Assembly (NCBI GenBank): GCA_963816745.1
Contig: CAWFLQ010000006.1
Coordinates: forward strand, 372,001-436,000
Source of the DNA: VAZQ01 sp963816745
GTDB lineage: Bacteria > Pseudomonadota > Alphaproteobacteria > Rhizobiales > Xanthobacteraceae
Reading direction: 5' to 3'
DNA: 64,000 bases
Both the position numbers and the translations under genes were made by a program. The notes under the pieces are model-generated. The model made no database searches and was not told where the DNA came from. It worked only from the letters and a program-made list of their open reading frames with translations. The first letter of the stretch is position 1. Every line of letters begins with the position of its first letter. Below, one piece after another: positions 36,544 through 46,382 of the stretch.

Positions 36544-37371
36544 TCACCGCCGCCGTTCGTTCCTGGCGCCAGATCGCAGCGAGCGCACGATCTCAGCCGC
36601 CGCCGCCTGCAGGTCGGCCAGATGCCGCTCGGCGAACTGGTCGGTGGTAAAGGCGGACTTGACCCAGAGAATGTTGATGGAACCGTGCACGCGCGCGCGA
36701 TCCAAGAGCGGCACGGCAATGGCGGCGAGCCCATCGTCGAACGGAGGTCCGCCGTAGTGTCCACCGGTGAAGGCAGAGTCGCGCATGCCGTAACCTCTGG
36801 CGCGCGTCTCGGCGAGAATCCTGTCGAGACGTTTCGGATCACGCGCCAGTTGGTCCTCGGGTTTGCCCGAGCTCCGCAGCAATTGGAGAATGTCGTTGCG
36901 CTCCTGCTCCGGACAGAACGCCAAGTATGCTCGTCCCACTCCGCTCAGCAGCCAGCTCACGGATTGACCGACACGCGTCCTGCGCTCCGCGTGCAGGAAG
37001 AAGAAACGCGTGTGCGATTGGCTCGTCTCGCGGCGCTCCATGTGATCGCCGGCCGGCACCATCAAGTCCGATGGCCACAACACCTTCTGGCACAGCCGGT
37101 CGAGGACCGGCGCGGCCGCCTCGGCGACGCGATCGTGGCGATCGCGCCTGCGCGCCATGCGGGTGAAAGCGCTGATGCGGTAGTGACCGTCGGCCAAGCG
37201 ACGCGACACCACGCCGGCTCGCTGCAAGGTATGGAGGACGCGCAACAGACTCGGCTTCGATATGCCGGTTGCAACGTGGATGTCGTGCAGCGAGGAAATG
37301 GGCTTCGACTGCAGAACGTCGAGAACCTGCAGTCCGCGTTCCAAGCCTCTGATCGTCGCGGACCTCTGCAT
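36544..37371 (-). CDS. IclR-family transcriptional regulator
   Basis: A 275-residue IclR regulator. The N-terminal winged helix has IRGLERGLQVLDVLQSKPIS and ATGISKPSLLRVLHTLQRAG; the C-terminal effector domain has FSRR-type Arg-rich contacts and GGPPFDDGLAAIAVPLLDRA. IclR proteins often control aromatic-acid degradation. It is divergent from the binding-protein and hydrolase operon at 37518-39407, and the palindrome at 37409-37425 between them is a good operator candidate. Confidence 0.9.
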   Translation of the reverse strand: MQRSATIRGLERGLQVLDVLQSKPISSLHDIHVATGISKPSLLRVLHTLQRAGVVSRRLADGHYRISAFTRMARRRDRHDRVAEAAAPVLDRLCQKVLWPSDLMVPAGDHMERRETSQSHTRFFFLHAERRTRVGQSVSWLLSGVGRAYLAFCPEQERNDILQLLRSSGKPEDQLARDPKRLDRILAETRARGYGMRDSAFTGGHYGGPPFDDGLAAIAVPLLDRARVHGSINILWVKSAFTTDQFAERHLADLQAAAAEIVRSLRSGARNERRR

Positions 37372-37408
37372 TCACCGAATTCTATCGTTCCGTGCGGCGG
37401 AATCCAAC

Positions 37409-37425
37409 ATTCCGCCTGGCGGAAT
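37409..37425. promoter_or_regulatory. operator-like palindrome in the IclR/binding-protein intergenic region
   Basis: ATTCCGCC-T-GGCGGAAT is a perfect 8-bp inverted repeat with a one-base centre, and a related half GCGGCGGAATCC lies just upstream (37395-37405). IclR operators often contain TTCCGC/GCGGAA-like arms. It is 38 bp from the IclR start and 93 bp from the binding-protein start. Confidence 0.6.
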
Positions 37426-37517
37426 CTGGCTGCTTTTTGCTGGCCGGTCTCGGCGCTTGCATGGATCATCCGAGGCACCCGGTACATCGTAAGCTGCCGA
37501 GTAAGGGAGGGAGTGAA

Positions 37518-38510
37518 ATGCCGGACCGACCGTCTCGTTGTCTCTCCATCGGGCTGCCTCTGGTCGCGCTGACGATGCTCGCGACGGCATCGCCGATCGG
37601 TGCGCAGCCGTACCCGTCGAACATGATCCGCGTCGTCGTTCCCAGCGCCGCCGGGACGCCGCCGGATATCATGGGCCGCATCGTCGCGAGCGAGCTCGGC
37701 GAAAGCGAGGGCTGGCGCGTGATCGTCGAGAACAAGCCCGGCGCCATTCAGACGCTCGGGCTCGCGGACGTCCTCAGGCAGCCCGCGGACGGATACACGG
37801 TCGCTTCCATCGCCTTGCCGGCTTCGGCCGCCACGGCGCTCCTGCCCAATGTGGGTTTTCGGCTCGACAGCGACTTCGCGCCGGTGATCAAGCTCGCATC
37901 CGCCTACCACGTCCTCGTCGTGCATCCCGACGTTCCGGCCAAATCGTTGCGGCGAGCTCGTCGCCCTGCTCAAGAGCCAGCCGGACAAGTACACGTTCTC
38001 CTCCGGCGGCTTCGGCACCCCGGCCCACCTCGTCGGGAGAAATGTTCAAGCTGCAGACCGGCGTCCGCACCACCCATGTGCCGTATAACGCGCTGCCGCG
38101 GGCCATCACCGATCTGCTCAACGGAACCAACCACTTTCAGTTCATCACGCCGCTTCCCGTCATCGACCTGATCGCCACCGGCAAGCTGCGCGCGCTCGCC
38201 GTCACCGGGCCGGCGCGACTGCCCGTCCTGAAAGACGTGCCGACGGTCGGCGAGGCTGGTTTCCCCGACCTGATCATCCAGGACTGGTTCGGCTTGCTGG
38301 TGAAGACGGGAACGCCGAACGAGATCGTCGTTCGCTTGAACGAGAGCGGTCAACAAGGCGCTGGCGAAGCCGCGCGTGCGCGAAGCGATCGCAAAAATGG
38401 CCGCCGAGCCCGCCGGCGGCACGCCGGCCGAGTTCGGGCAATTCCTCGGCTCCCAGATCGGACACTGGACCAAGGTGGTGAAGGACTCCGGGATCAAGAT
38501 GCACCAATGA
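37518..38510 (+). CDS. Bug/TctC-family solute-binding protein (frame-disrupted)
   Basis: A periplasmic binding protein of about 330 residues. The signal peptide (CLSIGLPLVALTMLATASPIGA) precedes QPYPSNMIRVVVPSAAGTPP, and the mid-region has THVPYNALPRAITDLLNG and KLRALAVTGPARLPVLKDVP, typical of Bug proteins. Extra bases near 37948 (C), 38034 (G) and 38347 (G) break the frame; the corrected C-terminus ends KDSGIKMHQ at TGA 38510. It overlaps the next start by 4 bases. No TctA/B genes are adjacent; control by the divergent IclR regulator is likely. Confidence 0.88.
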
Positions 38511-39407
38511 CGTCGTCGAATGGCTTCCGCGTGACCCTGCTCGGAACCGGCGTGCCGATCCCGAGCCCCGAGCGTTTCGGACCCGCGACCCTCATCGAAG
38601 CCGGCGACCAGAAACTCCTGATCGACGCCGGACGCGGCGCCTCGATCCGCCTCAACCAGCTCCGCGTGCCGATGGGCCGGATCGATGCGCTGTTGCTCAC
38701 GCACTATCACTCCGACCACACGTCGGGGATTCCCGGACGTGTGGCTCACGGGGTGGCTGCAATCGCATTTCGGCACGCGCACCAAGCCGTTCCGCGTCAT
38801 CGGCCCGGTCGGCGCCAAGGTGCTGATGGAGAATCTCGAACGCGCCTATGCCCTCGACATCAAGATCCGCATCGCGGACGAGAAGCTGCCGCCCGAAGGC
38901 GTCGCGGTCGCGGTCGAGGAGTTCGACCGCGACGGCGTCGTCTACGAGAAGAACGGCGTGAAGGTCATCGCCTTCGAGGTCGACCACGGCGACGTGATCA
39001 AGCCGGCGTACGGCTACCGCATCGAATATGCCGGCCGCGTGGCTGTCATCTCGGGCGACACCCGCTACAACGCCAACGTGATCAAATACGGCGCCGGCGC
39101 CGATCTGCTCGTGCACGAGGTCGCCGCCGCCCGGCCCGAGCTGATGCAAGAGGCCTACATCCAGCGGATCGTCGCGCACCATGTCACGCCGCGCGAGGCA
39201 GGCCGCGTCTTTGCGCAGGCCAAGCCGAAGCTCGCGGCCTTCACGCATTTTGTCATGCTCGCCAGCGAGAAAATTCCCGCGCCCTCCCTCGACGATCTCC
39301 TGGCCGAGACCCGGCAGACCTATGACGGCCCCCTCGAGCTGGGCGAGGACCTCATGTCGTTCGAGATCGGCGAGACCGTCACCGTCCTCCGCCGTAGGTT
39401 GGGTTAG
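38507..39407 (+). CDS. metallo-beta-lactamase-fold hydrolase (RNase Z-like; one frameshift)
   Basis: About 300 residues with the MBL metal motif LLLTHYHSDHTSG (HxHxDH), SGDTRYNANVI and VAHHVTPREAG toward the C-terminus, resembling arylsulfatase/RNase Z-type MBL proteins. One extra C near 38735 breaks the frame. It starts at ATG 38507 inside the stop of the binding-protein gene. The 3' end is altered: the last codons run into a palindromic repeat and stop at TAG 39407, while an alternative original end (ending TVTVHRR then TAG) is duplicated after the repeat at 39545-39583. Confidence 0.82.
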
Positions 39408-39572
39408 CGCGGCCCCTGGCGTAGAGGTGAGACCCGGACATCGATCCGCGCGTAACCCAACATTCCCATCACGTTGGGTTACGCGCGGAACAAGGACACG
39501 GCAAACCGGCGCGGGCGGGGGCCGCGCTAACCCAACCTACGAGCTTCGAGATCGGCGAGACCGTCACCGTCC
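39360..39572. repeat. 28-bp direct duplication flanking a palindromic repeat
   Basis: The sequence starting TTCGAGATCGGCGAGACCGT is identical for 28 bp at 39360-39387 and 39545-39572. The first copy is the end of the hydrolase coding sequence; the second lies after the palindrome and continues into an in-phase TAG. This is the picture expected if the palindrome was inserted together with duplication of the gene end. Confidence 0.85.
39394..39540. repeat. palindromic repeat, GTAGGTTGGG family, inserted at a gene 3' end
   Basis: GTAGGTTGGGTTAGCGCGGC at the left and GCCGCGCTAACCCAACCTAC at the right are perfect 20-bp inverted ends, with inner GCGCGTAACCCAAC/GTTGGGTTACGCGC. It carries the TAG that now ends the hydrolase gene and is flanked by the 28-bp duplication. 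Confidence 0.9.
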
Positions 39573-39798
39573 ACCGGCGATAGCCGTGCTGGATTGACGC
39601 GATTTTGACTGCGACCAAGCCGGCTGCCGGATAGAGCCCGAATCCCGCTTTCCACCGGGAGAAAATGCTCCCGGCGCCCGTCTCATTTCGTGGGGCGATG
39701 GCTGGGCGCGGGCGGGTCGGGCCTTCCGGCGCCTTGACTCGGCGGGCCGCATGCCCGCATTCACCCCGTTGGATCAATGGGATCGCCCGACTCGCCCG

Positions 39799-40622
39799 AT
39801 GCCGCTGCTCGCCATCCCCTTCCCCGTCATCGATCCGGTGCTGATCAGCATCGGGCCGATCGCCATTCGCTGGTACGCACTCGCCTATATCGTCGGTATC
39901 CTGCTGGGCTGGCTCTATGCCCGCGCCCTCATCCGCCGCGAGCAACTCTGGGACGGAGCCGCGCGCCCATGACCGTCGCCGACTACGACGACTTCGTGCT
40001 GTGGGTGACGCTCGGCATCATCCTCGGCGGCCGCCTCGGCTACGTGTTGTTCTACAATCCCAGCTATTTCGCCGCCCATCCGCTGGAGATCCTGCAGCTC
40101 TGGAAGGGCGGCATGTCGTTCCACGGCGGCTTTCTCGGCTGCGTGCTGGCGGTGATTGCCTGTTGCCCGCCATCGCGGCCTGTCAATTCTCTCGCTCGGG
40201 GACATCACCTGCGCGGCCGGAACAATCGGAATCTTTCTCGGCCGCATCGCCAACTTCATCAACGGCGAGCTGTGGGGCCGGACGACCGACGTGCCGTGGG
40301 CCATGGTGTTTCCGACCGGCGGGCCGCTGCCGCGCCATCCGAGCCAGCTCTATGAGGCGCTGCTCGAGGGGCTCGTGCTGTTCGTGGTGCTCGCCGTGCT
40401 GATCCGCGCCGGCGCGCTCAAGCGGCCGGGCTTCATCCTCGGCGCATTCACATTCGGCTACGGCGTCGCGCGCTCGATCTGCGAGTTGTTCCGCGAGCCC
40501 GACCGCAGCTCGGCTTTCTGTGGGGCGGGCTGACCATGGGAACGCTGCTGTCGCTGCCATTGCTGCTCGCCGGCATCATCCTGATGGCGGCGGCGCGGCG
40601 CCAGAGCGCACGGGCGACATGA
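39799..40622 (+). CDS. lgt: prolipoprotein diacylglyceryl transferase (frame-disrupted)
   Basis: The multi-pass membrane enzyme that adds diacylglycerol to lipobox Cys. The motifs in order are LAIPFPVIDPVLISIGPIAI, IRWYALAYIVGILLGWLYAR, GGMSFHGGFLGC (catalytic His), GRIANFINGELWGRTTDVPW (Lgt signature) and HPSQLYEALLEGL. Single-base shifts occur near 39966 (missing base), 40160 (extra) and 40503 (missing). The ATG at 39799 fits family starts; an upstream in-frame ATG at 39751 is less likely. It overlaps the next gene by 4 bases. Confidence 0.9.
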
Positions 40623-41727
40623 TGACCGACGACATCGCCCCGCTGGAGAGAGAAATTCGCCGGCGCATCGAGATCGCCGGTCCGATGGCGGTCGCGCAAT
40701 ACATGTCGCTCTGCCTCACCCACCCAAAGCACGGCTATTACACGACCCGCGACCCGCTCGGAGAACGCGGCGATTTCACCACCGCGCCCGAGATCAGCCA
40801 GATGTTCGGCGAGCTGATCGGACTGTGGGCGGCCGCCGCCTGGCGCGTGATGGGATTCGCCGCCCAGAGATCCGTCTCGTCGAGCTCGGGCCGGGCCGCG
40901 GCACCATGATGCTCGATGCGTTGCGGGCGGCGAAGGTGATGCCGGATTTCCACGCCGCAATCGTGGTGCATCTGGTCGAGATCAGCCCGGCGCTGGAGCA
41001 GATCCAGCGCAAAGCGCTCGCCGGCAGTTCCGTGCCGGTGATGTGGCACAAGTCGATCGAGGAGGTCCCGGAAGGCCCGCTGATCGTGCTCGCAAACGAG
41101 TTCTTCGATGCGCTGCCGATCCAACAGGCGGTCATGTGCGCCGACGGCTGGCACGAACGCGTCATCAAGATCGACGAGAACGACAAGCTGCATTTCAGCA
41201 TCGCGCGCGATCCGATCCCGCTGTTCGACGAGCTGTTGCCGAGCGGCCTGCACAACGCCAAGATCGGCGAGATTTTCGAATGGCGCGAGGACAAGATCGC
41301 GCTCGAGCTCGGCCGGCGCGTCGCGCATTTCGGCGGCGCCGCGCTGATCATCGACTATGGCCACGCCAAGAGCGCGATCGGCGACACGCTGCAAGCGGTC
41401 AGCGGACACGCCTTTGCCGATCCGCTGGCGACGCCCGGCCAGGTCGATCTCACCGCGCATGTGGACTTCCAGGCACTGGCGCAGGCGGCCGAAGGCATGC
41501 GGGCACGCGTGCACGGGCCGCTGGCGCAGGCCGAGTTCCTGCGCCGCCTCGGCATCGAGCAGCGGGCGGCGGCGCTCAAAGCCGGCGCTCCGCCGGAATA
41601 CGCCGCTGCGATCGAGACCGCGCTCGCGCGTCTCACCAACGAGGACCGCACCGGGATGGGCAGCCTCATCAAGGCCGTCGCCCTGGCCAATTCCAAGCTC
41701 GAAGCCCTGCCGGGCTTCGAATCCTGA
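40619..41727 (+). CDS. MidA/NDUFAF7-type SAM-dependent methyltransferase
   Basis: About 369 residues of the MidA (NDUFAF7) family, arginine methyltransferases that in mitochondria act on a complex I subunit. It has YMSLCLTHPKHGYYTTRDPL, GDFTTAPEISQMFGELIG and the SAM-binding motif VELGPGRGTMMLDALR, then ANEFFDALPIQQAV. One missing C near 40866 breaks the frame; the remainder is intact. It is translationally coupled to lgt upstream and lies 12 bp before the pgeF-like gene, an arrangement (lgt-midA-pgeF) common in alphaproteobacteria. Confidence 0.9.
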
Positions 41728-41739
41728 GTAAGCTGCCAC

Positions 41740-42508
41740 ATGCTTCAGGCCGCCTCCCTCTCCGCGCTCGCCGGCGTCCGCCACGCCTTCTTCACCCGCG
41801 ACGGCGGCGTGTCCGACGGCATCTATGCGAGCCTCAACGGCGGGCACCGGCTCCCACGACGCGCCCGCCCGGGTGGCCGAGAACCGCGGCCGCATGGCGG
41901 CGGCGCTCGGCGTCGCGCCGGATCGTCTGCTCACCGCCTACCAGATCCATTCGCCTGATGTCGTGATCATCGACCAGCCATGGGAGCCGCAGGCGCGCCC
42001 ACGCGCCGACGCGATCGTGACCCGCGCGCGCGGGCTCGCCATCGGCATCACCACCGCCGACTGCGGCCCGGTGCTGTTCGCGGACGCGGCAGCCGGCGTC
42101 ATCGGCGCCGCCCATGCCGGCTGGCGCGGCGCCGCGACCGGCGTGCTGGAGGCGACCATCGCCGCCATGGAGCGCTGTGGCGCCGACCGTGGCAGCATGG
42201 TGGTGGCGCTCGGGCCGATGATCCGCCAGCCGAATTACGAGGTCGGGCCGGAATTCGTCACGCGCTTCAAGGCCGACGACGCAGCGAACGAGCGGTTCTT
42301 CCGGCCCTCGTCACGGCCCGGCCACGCGCTGTTCGATCTCCCCGGCTATATCGCGGCCCGCCTGGCCGCCGCCGGTATCCGGCGGGTGGAGGATCTCGGC
42401 CATTGCACTTACAGCGATGCGGCACGGTTCTTCAGCTACCGCCGGTCTACCCACCGCAGCGAGCCGGACTACGGGCGTCACATCAATGCCATAGCGCTCG
42501 AAAATTAG
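41740..42508 (+). CDS. pgeF: YfiH/PgeF-type peptidoglycan editing factor (laccase-domain; one frameshift)
   Basis: About 255 residues of the Cu/Zn-binding YfiH family. The metal-ligand motifs are QIHSPDVV, TTADCGPVLF and AAHAGWRGAA. The C-terminal part has LGHCTYSDAARFFSYRR. PgeF removes wrong amino acids from peptidoglycan precursors; older annotations call it polyphenol oxidase. One extra C near 41852 shifts the frame. It follows midA on the same strand, as in other alphaproteobacteria. Confidence 0.88.
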
Positions 42509-42664
42509 CGTTCGGTCTGCCGCCCGGGTCTGGACCTCTAGCGAAAATTAATGTTCCATAAATTTTGGGAAGACTGGCGATTCAGCCTCCCGTTCGCTAG
42601 GGGGTTGGGGCGATAAGGCCGGACGACAAGGCTGACGCAAGCCGCCGAGCCCGCGGGGAAGTCG

Positions 42665-43420
42665 ATGCAGGGTGGATTGAGCCGGCCGGCCGCGCGCGCG
42701 GCGAAGGTCGGCATTGATCGGCTGTTCGGCGGTATCGGTGTCCTGTTCTGGGACTGGCCGTATCCGGCTGCGTCAATACCGGGCAGATCGCGAACCTCAC
42801 GGAAACCCGCCGCGCCACGGTCGCCTTCGAATCGATCGATGGACCGCCTCCGGCCGTCTTCCACAAGCTCGTACAGAGCCTCAAGACCGAAGCGGGCTCC
42901 CGCCAGATCGCCGTGGTGTCGCCGAGCGAGGCCAATTACCGGCTGCGCGGCTATCTCGCGGCCCATGGCGGGGATGGGGCAACGTCGATCGCCTGGGTGC
43001 TGCGACGTCTACGATTCCAGCCAGCGCCGTGCCTTTCGGCTGAGCGGCGAGGAAAAAGCCGTGGGCCGCGCCGGCGGCAACTGGACGGCGGCCGATGATC
43101 AGGTGCTGGCCCGGATCGCCCGCACCAGCATGGACCGGTTCACGGCCTTCCTGGCCACGGCCAGCGCATCGACGGCCTCCGCCGCGCCGCCGGCACGGAC
43201 CCCGTCGGCCTTGGCGAATTTGGGTTGGCCCGACGACTGGACGCCCGAGGCTTCGGGCATATTCCGCATCTTCAAGCGCGAGCCCTCGCGGACCGCCGAG
43301 GTGACGGCCGACGCCGCGGAGGCCCTGCCGCCCGAGCACGTGCCGCTGCCGCGCGGCCGGCCGGCGCCGGGCGACGTCGGCTCCGCCCCGGCCTTCGCCT
43401 TCGCACCGGAAGATCGGTAG
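42665..43420 (+). CDS. putative lipoprotein (frame-disrupted)
   Basis: About 250 residues. Corrected by one missing base near 42749, the N-terminus reads GVLFLGLAVSGC, a lipobox with Cys at 42769-42771, followed by VNTGQIANLTETRRATVAFE and PSEANYRLRGYLAAHGG. A second shift near 43003 returns to the frame of DVYDSSQRRAFRLSGEE and TAADDQVLARIARTSMDRF, ending FAPEDR at TAG 43420. The second half is Ala/Pro-rich and likely extended. No family recognised; it would be processed by Lgt encoded nearby. Confidence 0.65.
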   Translation: MQGGLSRPAARAAKVGIDRLFGGIGVLFWDWPYPAASIPGRSRTSRKPAAPRSPSNRSMDRLRPSSTSSYRASRPKRAPARSPWCRRARPITGCAAISRPMAGMGQRRSPGCCDVYDSSQRRAFRLSGEEKAVGRAGGNWTAADDQVLARIARTSMDRFTAFLATASASTASAAPPARTPSALANLGWPDDWTPEASGIFRIFKREPSRTAEVTADAAEALPPEHVPLPRGRPAPGDVGSAPAFAFAPEDR

Positions 43421-43591
43421 CTTTATTCCGCGTTTATCTCATTTTTCCGCGGCGCCCGGCCCGAAAAGCCTGAAATTCCGGCACAAAACTCGCCGCACAT
43501 GGGCCGGTCATATTGCCAGCCTCGCCGCCTCCTTGTTATCAGGGCGCCGCGAGCGCGCGGAACCCATTGAGCTGCTCGCCAGGAGACAGCG

Positions 43592-44545
43592 ATGCGGCCC
43601 AACAACGGAGCGATCAAGCTCGTCGCCGGCAACTCCAATCCCGCGCTCGCCGACGCGATCGCCGCCTATCTCGCGACCCCGCTGACCAAGGCCGTGGTGC
43701 GGCGCTTCGCCGACATGGAGATCTTCGTCGAGATCCAGGAGAACGTCCGCGGCAGCGACGTTTTCGTGATCCAGTCGACGTCGTATCCGGCCAACGACCA
43801 CCTGATGGAGCTGCTCATCATCATCGACGCGCTGCGCCGCGCGTCGGGGCGGCGCGTGACCGCCGTGATCCCCTATTTCGGCTATGCCCGGCAGGACCGC
43901 AAATCCGGGCCGCGCACGCCGATCTCGGCCAAGCTCGTCGCCAACCTGATCACCCAGGCGGGCGCCGACCGGGTGATGACGCTCGACCTCCACGCCGGGC
44001 AGATCCAGGGCTTCTTCGACATCCCGACCGACAACCTCTATGCCGCGCCGATGATGGTGCGCGACATCAAGGAGCGCTTCGACATCGGCAAGGTGATGGT
44101 GGTCTCGCCCGACGTCGGCGGCGTCGGACGCGCGCGCGGGCTCGCCAAGCGCATCAACGCGCCGCTCGCCATCGTCGACAAGCGCCGCGAGCGGGCGGGC
44201 GAATCCGAGGTGATGAACATCATCGGCGAGGTCGAGGGCTATACCTGCATCCTGGTCGACGACATCATCGATTCCGGCGGCACCGTGGTGAACGCCGCCG
44301 ATGCGCTGCTGGAGAAGGGCGCGACCGACGTCTACGCCTACATCACCCACGGCGTGCTCTCGGGCGGCGCGGTCGCCCGCATCACCGCGTCGCGGCTCAA
44401 GGAGCTGGTCATCACCGACTCGATCCAGCCGACCCAGGCCGTCAAGGTCGCGCGCAATATCCGCACGCTGTCGGTCGCGACCCTGATCGGCGAGGCGATC
44501 GGCCGCACCGCGGCCGAGGAGTCGGTCTCCAGCCTGTTCGACTGA
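43592..44545 (+). CDS. prs: ribose-phosphate pyrophosphokinase
   Basis: An intact 317-residue PRPP synthetase that makes PRPP from ribose 5-phosphate and ATP for nucleotide, His and Trp synthesis. It has IKLVAGNSNPALADAIAAYL, RRFADMEIFVEIQENVRGSD, YFGYARQDRKSGPRTPISAK, DLHAGQIQGFFDIPTDNLYA and the PRPP-binding VDDIIDSGGTV. The ATG at 43592 follows AGGAGACAG. It ends SVSSLFD as in other alphaproteobacterial Prs. No frame problem in this gene. Confidence 0.97.
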   Translation: MRPNNGAIKLVAGNSNPALADAIAAYLATPLTKAVVRRFADMEIFVEIQENVRGSDVFVIQSTSYPANDHLMELLIIIDALRRASGRRVTAVIPYFGYARQDRKSGPRTPISAKLVANLITQAGADRVMTLDLHAGQIQGFFDIPTDNLYAAPMMVRDIKERFDIGKVMVVSPDVGGVGRARGLAKRINAPLAIVDKRRERAGESEVMNIIGEVEGYTCILVDDIIDSGGTVVNAADALLEKGATDVYAYITHGVLSGGAVARITASRLKELVITDSIQPTQAVKVARNIRTLSVATLIGEAIGRTAAEESVSSLFD

Positions 44546-44861
44546 ATCGGAACATCGCAGTCGGGGCTCGGATGTCGGGAACATGACGAACTTCCCGGCT
44601 CCCGGTAGCGGATTCCCTGAACCTGGGCACCCTGTGGAGAAACGACTCCGCGCGGCGAGATATCCACGAAGTCGTTGGGAGCCGTCCGGCTTCAATTGCG
44701 CTTTAGCCGCTGGAATCAATGGGGTTATATTCGAGTCGTCAAGTGATTCGCCCCGGAGCAGCTCAATCAGCTCCACCGGGGACCGCGTCAAAAGCGGCGT
44801 GGCGGTGTGCGTGCAGTCGGCGTGCGCATCCCACGTCCGAGCGGCAAGGGTGGAGACGGGC

Positions 44862-45363
44862 ATGTCCCTCATCGAATTTTCCGAGCAGCCTCGCGTGAAT
44901 CCCCTCGACGTGGTCGAGCGGGTGGCCGCGACCAACGGCTGGTCGTTCGAGCGCACCGGCGAGGACGAGATCACCATCCTGGTGACCGGCAAGTGGACCG
45001 ACTATCAGGTCTCCTACACCTGGATGTACGACATCGAGGCGCTGCATCTCGCCTGCGCCTTCGAGCTCAAGGTGCCGGAACGCCTCCACAGCCGAGGTGC
45101 AGCAGCTGATCTCGCTGATCAACGAGCAGATGTGGGTCGGGCACTTCGACCTCTGGATCCAGGACGGCCTCGTCATGTACCGCCACGCGCTGGTGCTGGC
45201 CGGCGGCGTGGAAGCCTCGGGCCGCCAATGCGAGGCGCTGCTCGGAACCGCGCTCGACGCCTGCGAGCGCTACTTCCCGGCCTTCCAGTTCGTGGTCTGG
45301 GCCGGCAAGCCCGCGCGCGAGGCGCTCGACGCCGCCATGTTCGAGACCCAGGGGCAGGCGTAG
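44862..45363 (+). CDS. YbjN-domain protein (one frameshift)
   Basis: About 166 residues of the YbjN type (type III secretion chaperone-like fold). It has NPLDVVERVAATNGWSFERT, YQVSYTWMYDIEALHLACAF and INEQMWVGHFDLWIQDGLVM, then RHALVLAGGVEASGRQCEAL. One extra C near 45087 breaks the frame. The ATG at 44862 (MSLIEFSEQPRVN) is the likely start. It lies upstream of proC on the same strand, an order common in Rhizobiales. Molecular role unknown. Confidence 0.8.
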
Positions 45364-45447
45364 CACTTCCGCAACGCGCGAGCCGGATCGCGGTGCACTC
45401 GCGCGCCATCGGCGATCGGCCTCAGGAGCCGCGAGTCGCATCAGCAG

Positions 45448-46297
45448 TTGACAGATGACCGCACGCGAAATCGCGCGCTCGGCAATTTGTCCGGCACCAT
45501 CCTGCTCGTCGGCGCGGGCAAGATGGGCAGCGCCATGCTGGAGGGCTGGCTGGCGCTCGGGCTCGGGCCCGAGAAGATCGCCGTGCATCGAGCCGCAGCC
45601 CACCAGCGAGATCACCGCGCATGGCGCGGCACGGCCTGCGCCTCAATCCGCAGCCGCGGTGCGATCGGCGACGTCGCTGCCGTCGTGGTCGCGGTCAAGC
45701 CGCAGAGTCGCGCCCGAGGTGATGCCGACGCTGGCGCCTTTCGTCGGCAGCCGCGACCGTCGTCGTCTCCATCATGGCCGGGCGCACGCTTGCGCTTCCT
45801 CGACGAGGCCTTGCCGGGCGCTGCGCTGGTGCGCGCCATGCCGAACACGCCGGCCGCGATCGGCCGCGGCATCACCGTGGCGGTCGCCAATGCGCGCGTG
45901 TCGCCGCAGCAGCGCGAGCTCGTGCATGCGCTGCTCTCGGCGGTCGGCGCGGTCGAATGGGTCGCCGACGAGGCGCTGATGGACGCGGTGACCGCGCTGT
46001 CGGGCTCGGGACCGGCCTACGTGTTCCTGCTGGCCGAGGCGATGGCGACGCGCCGGCGCCGCGGCCGGGCTGCCGCCCGCGCTCGCCGCGACGCTCGCGC
46101 GCGCGACCGTCGCGGGCGCGGGCGAGCTGCTCCATCGCTCGCCGCTCGATGCCGCGACGCTGCGGCAGAACGTCACCTCGCCCGGCGGCACCACCGCCGC
46201 CGCGCTCGACGTGCTGATGGCGAAGGACGGCCTCGAGCCCGCTGATGACCAAGGCGATTGCCGCCGCCACCCGCGTTCGCGCGAGCTGGCGGGGTGA
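45448..46297 (+). CDS. proC: pyrroline-5-carboxylate reductase (frame-disrupted)
   Basis: About 275 residues; the last step of proline synthesis. It has the NAD(P)-binding SGTILLVGAGKMGSAMLEGW, VVVAVKPQ, ALVRAMPNTPAAIGRGITVA, the substrate-site VTALSGSGPAYVFLLAEAMA, and the C-terminal VTSPGGTTAAALDVLM. At least six single-base shifts lie between about 45590 and 46250 (for example near 45590, 45710, 45755, 46055 and 46240); the corrected end RELAG stops at TGA 46297. The start is uncertain: TTG 45448 is in frame with the core, ATG 45455 is not. Confidence 0.88.
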
Positions 46298-46382
46298 GCG
46301 CCGCTGGCCCCGCTCTCGCAGCCCGGCGCTGGCCATCAGTACACCGGCTGACTGGTTGCAGCATCGTCGCAGGAGTTCCGCC

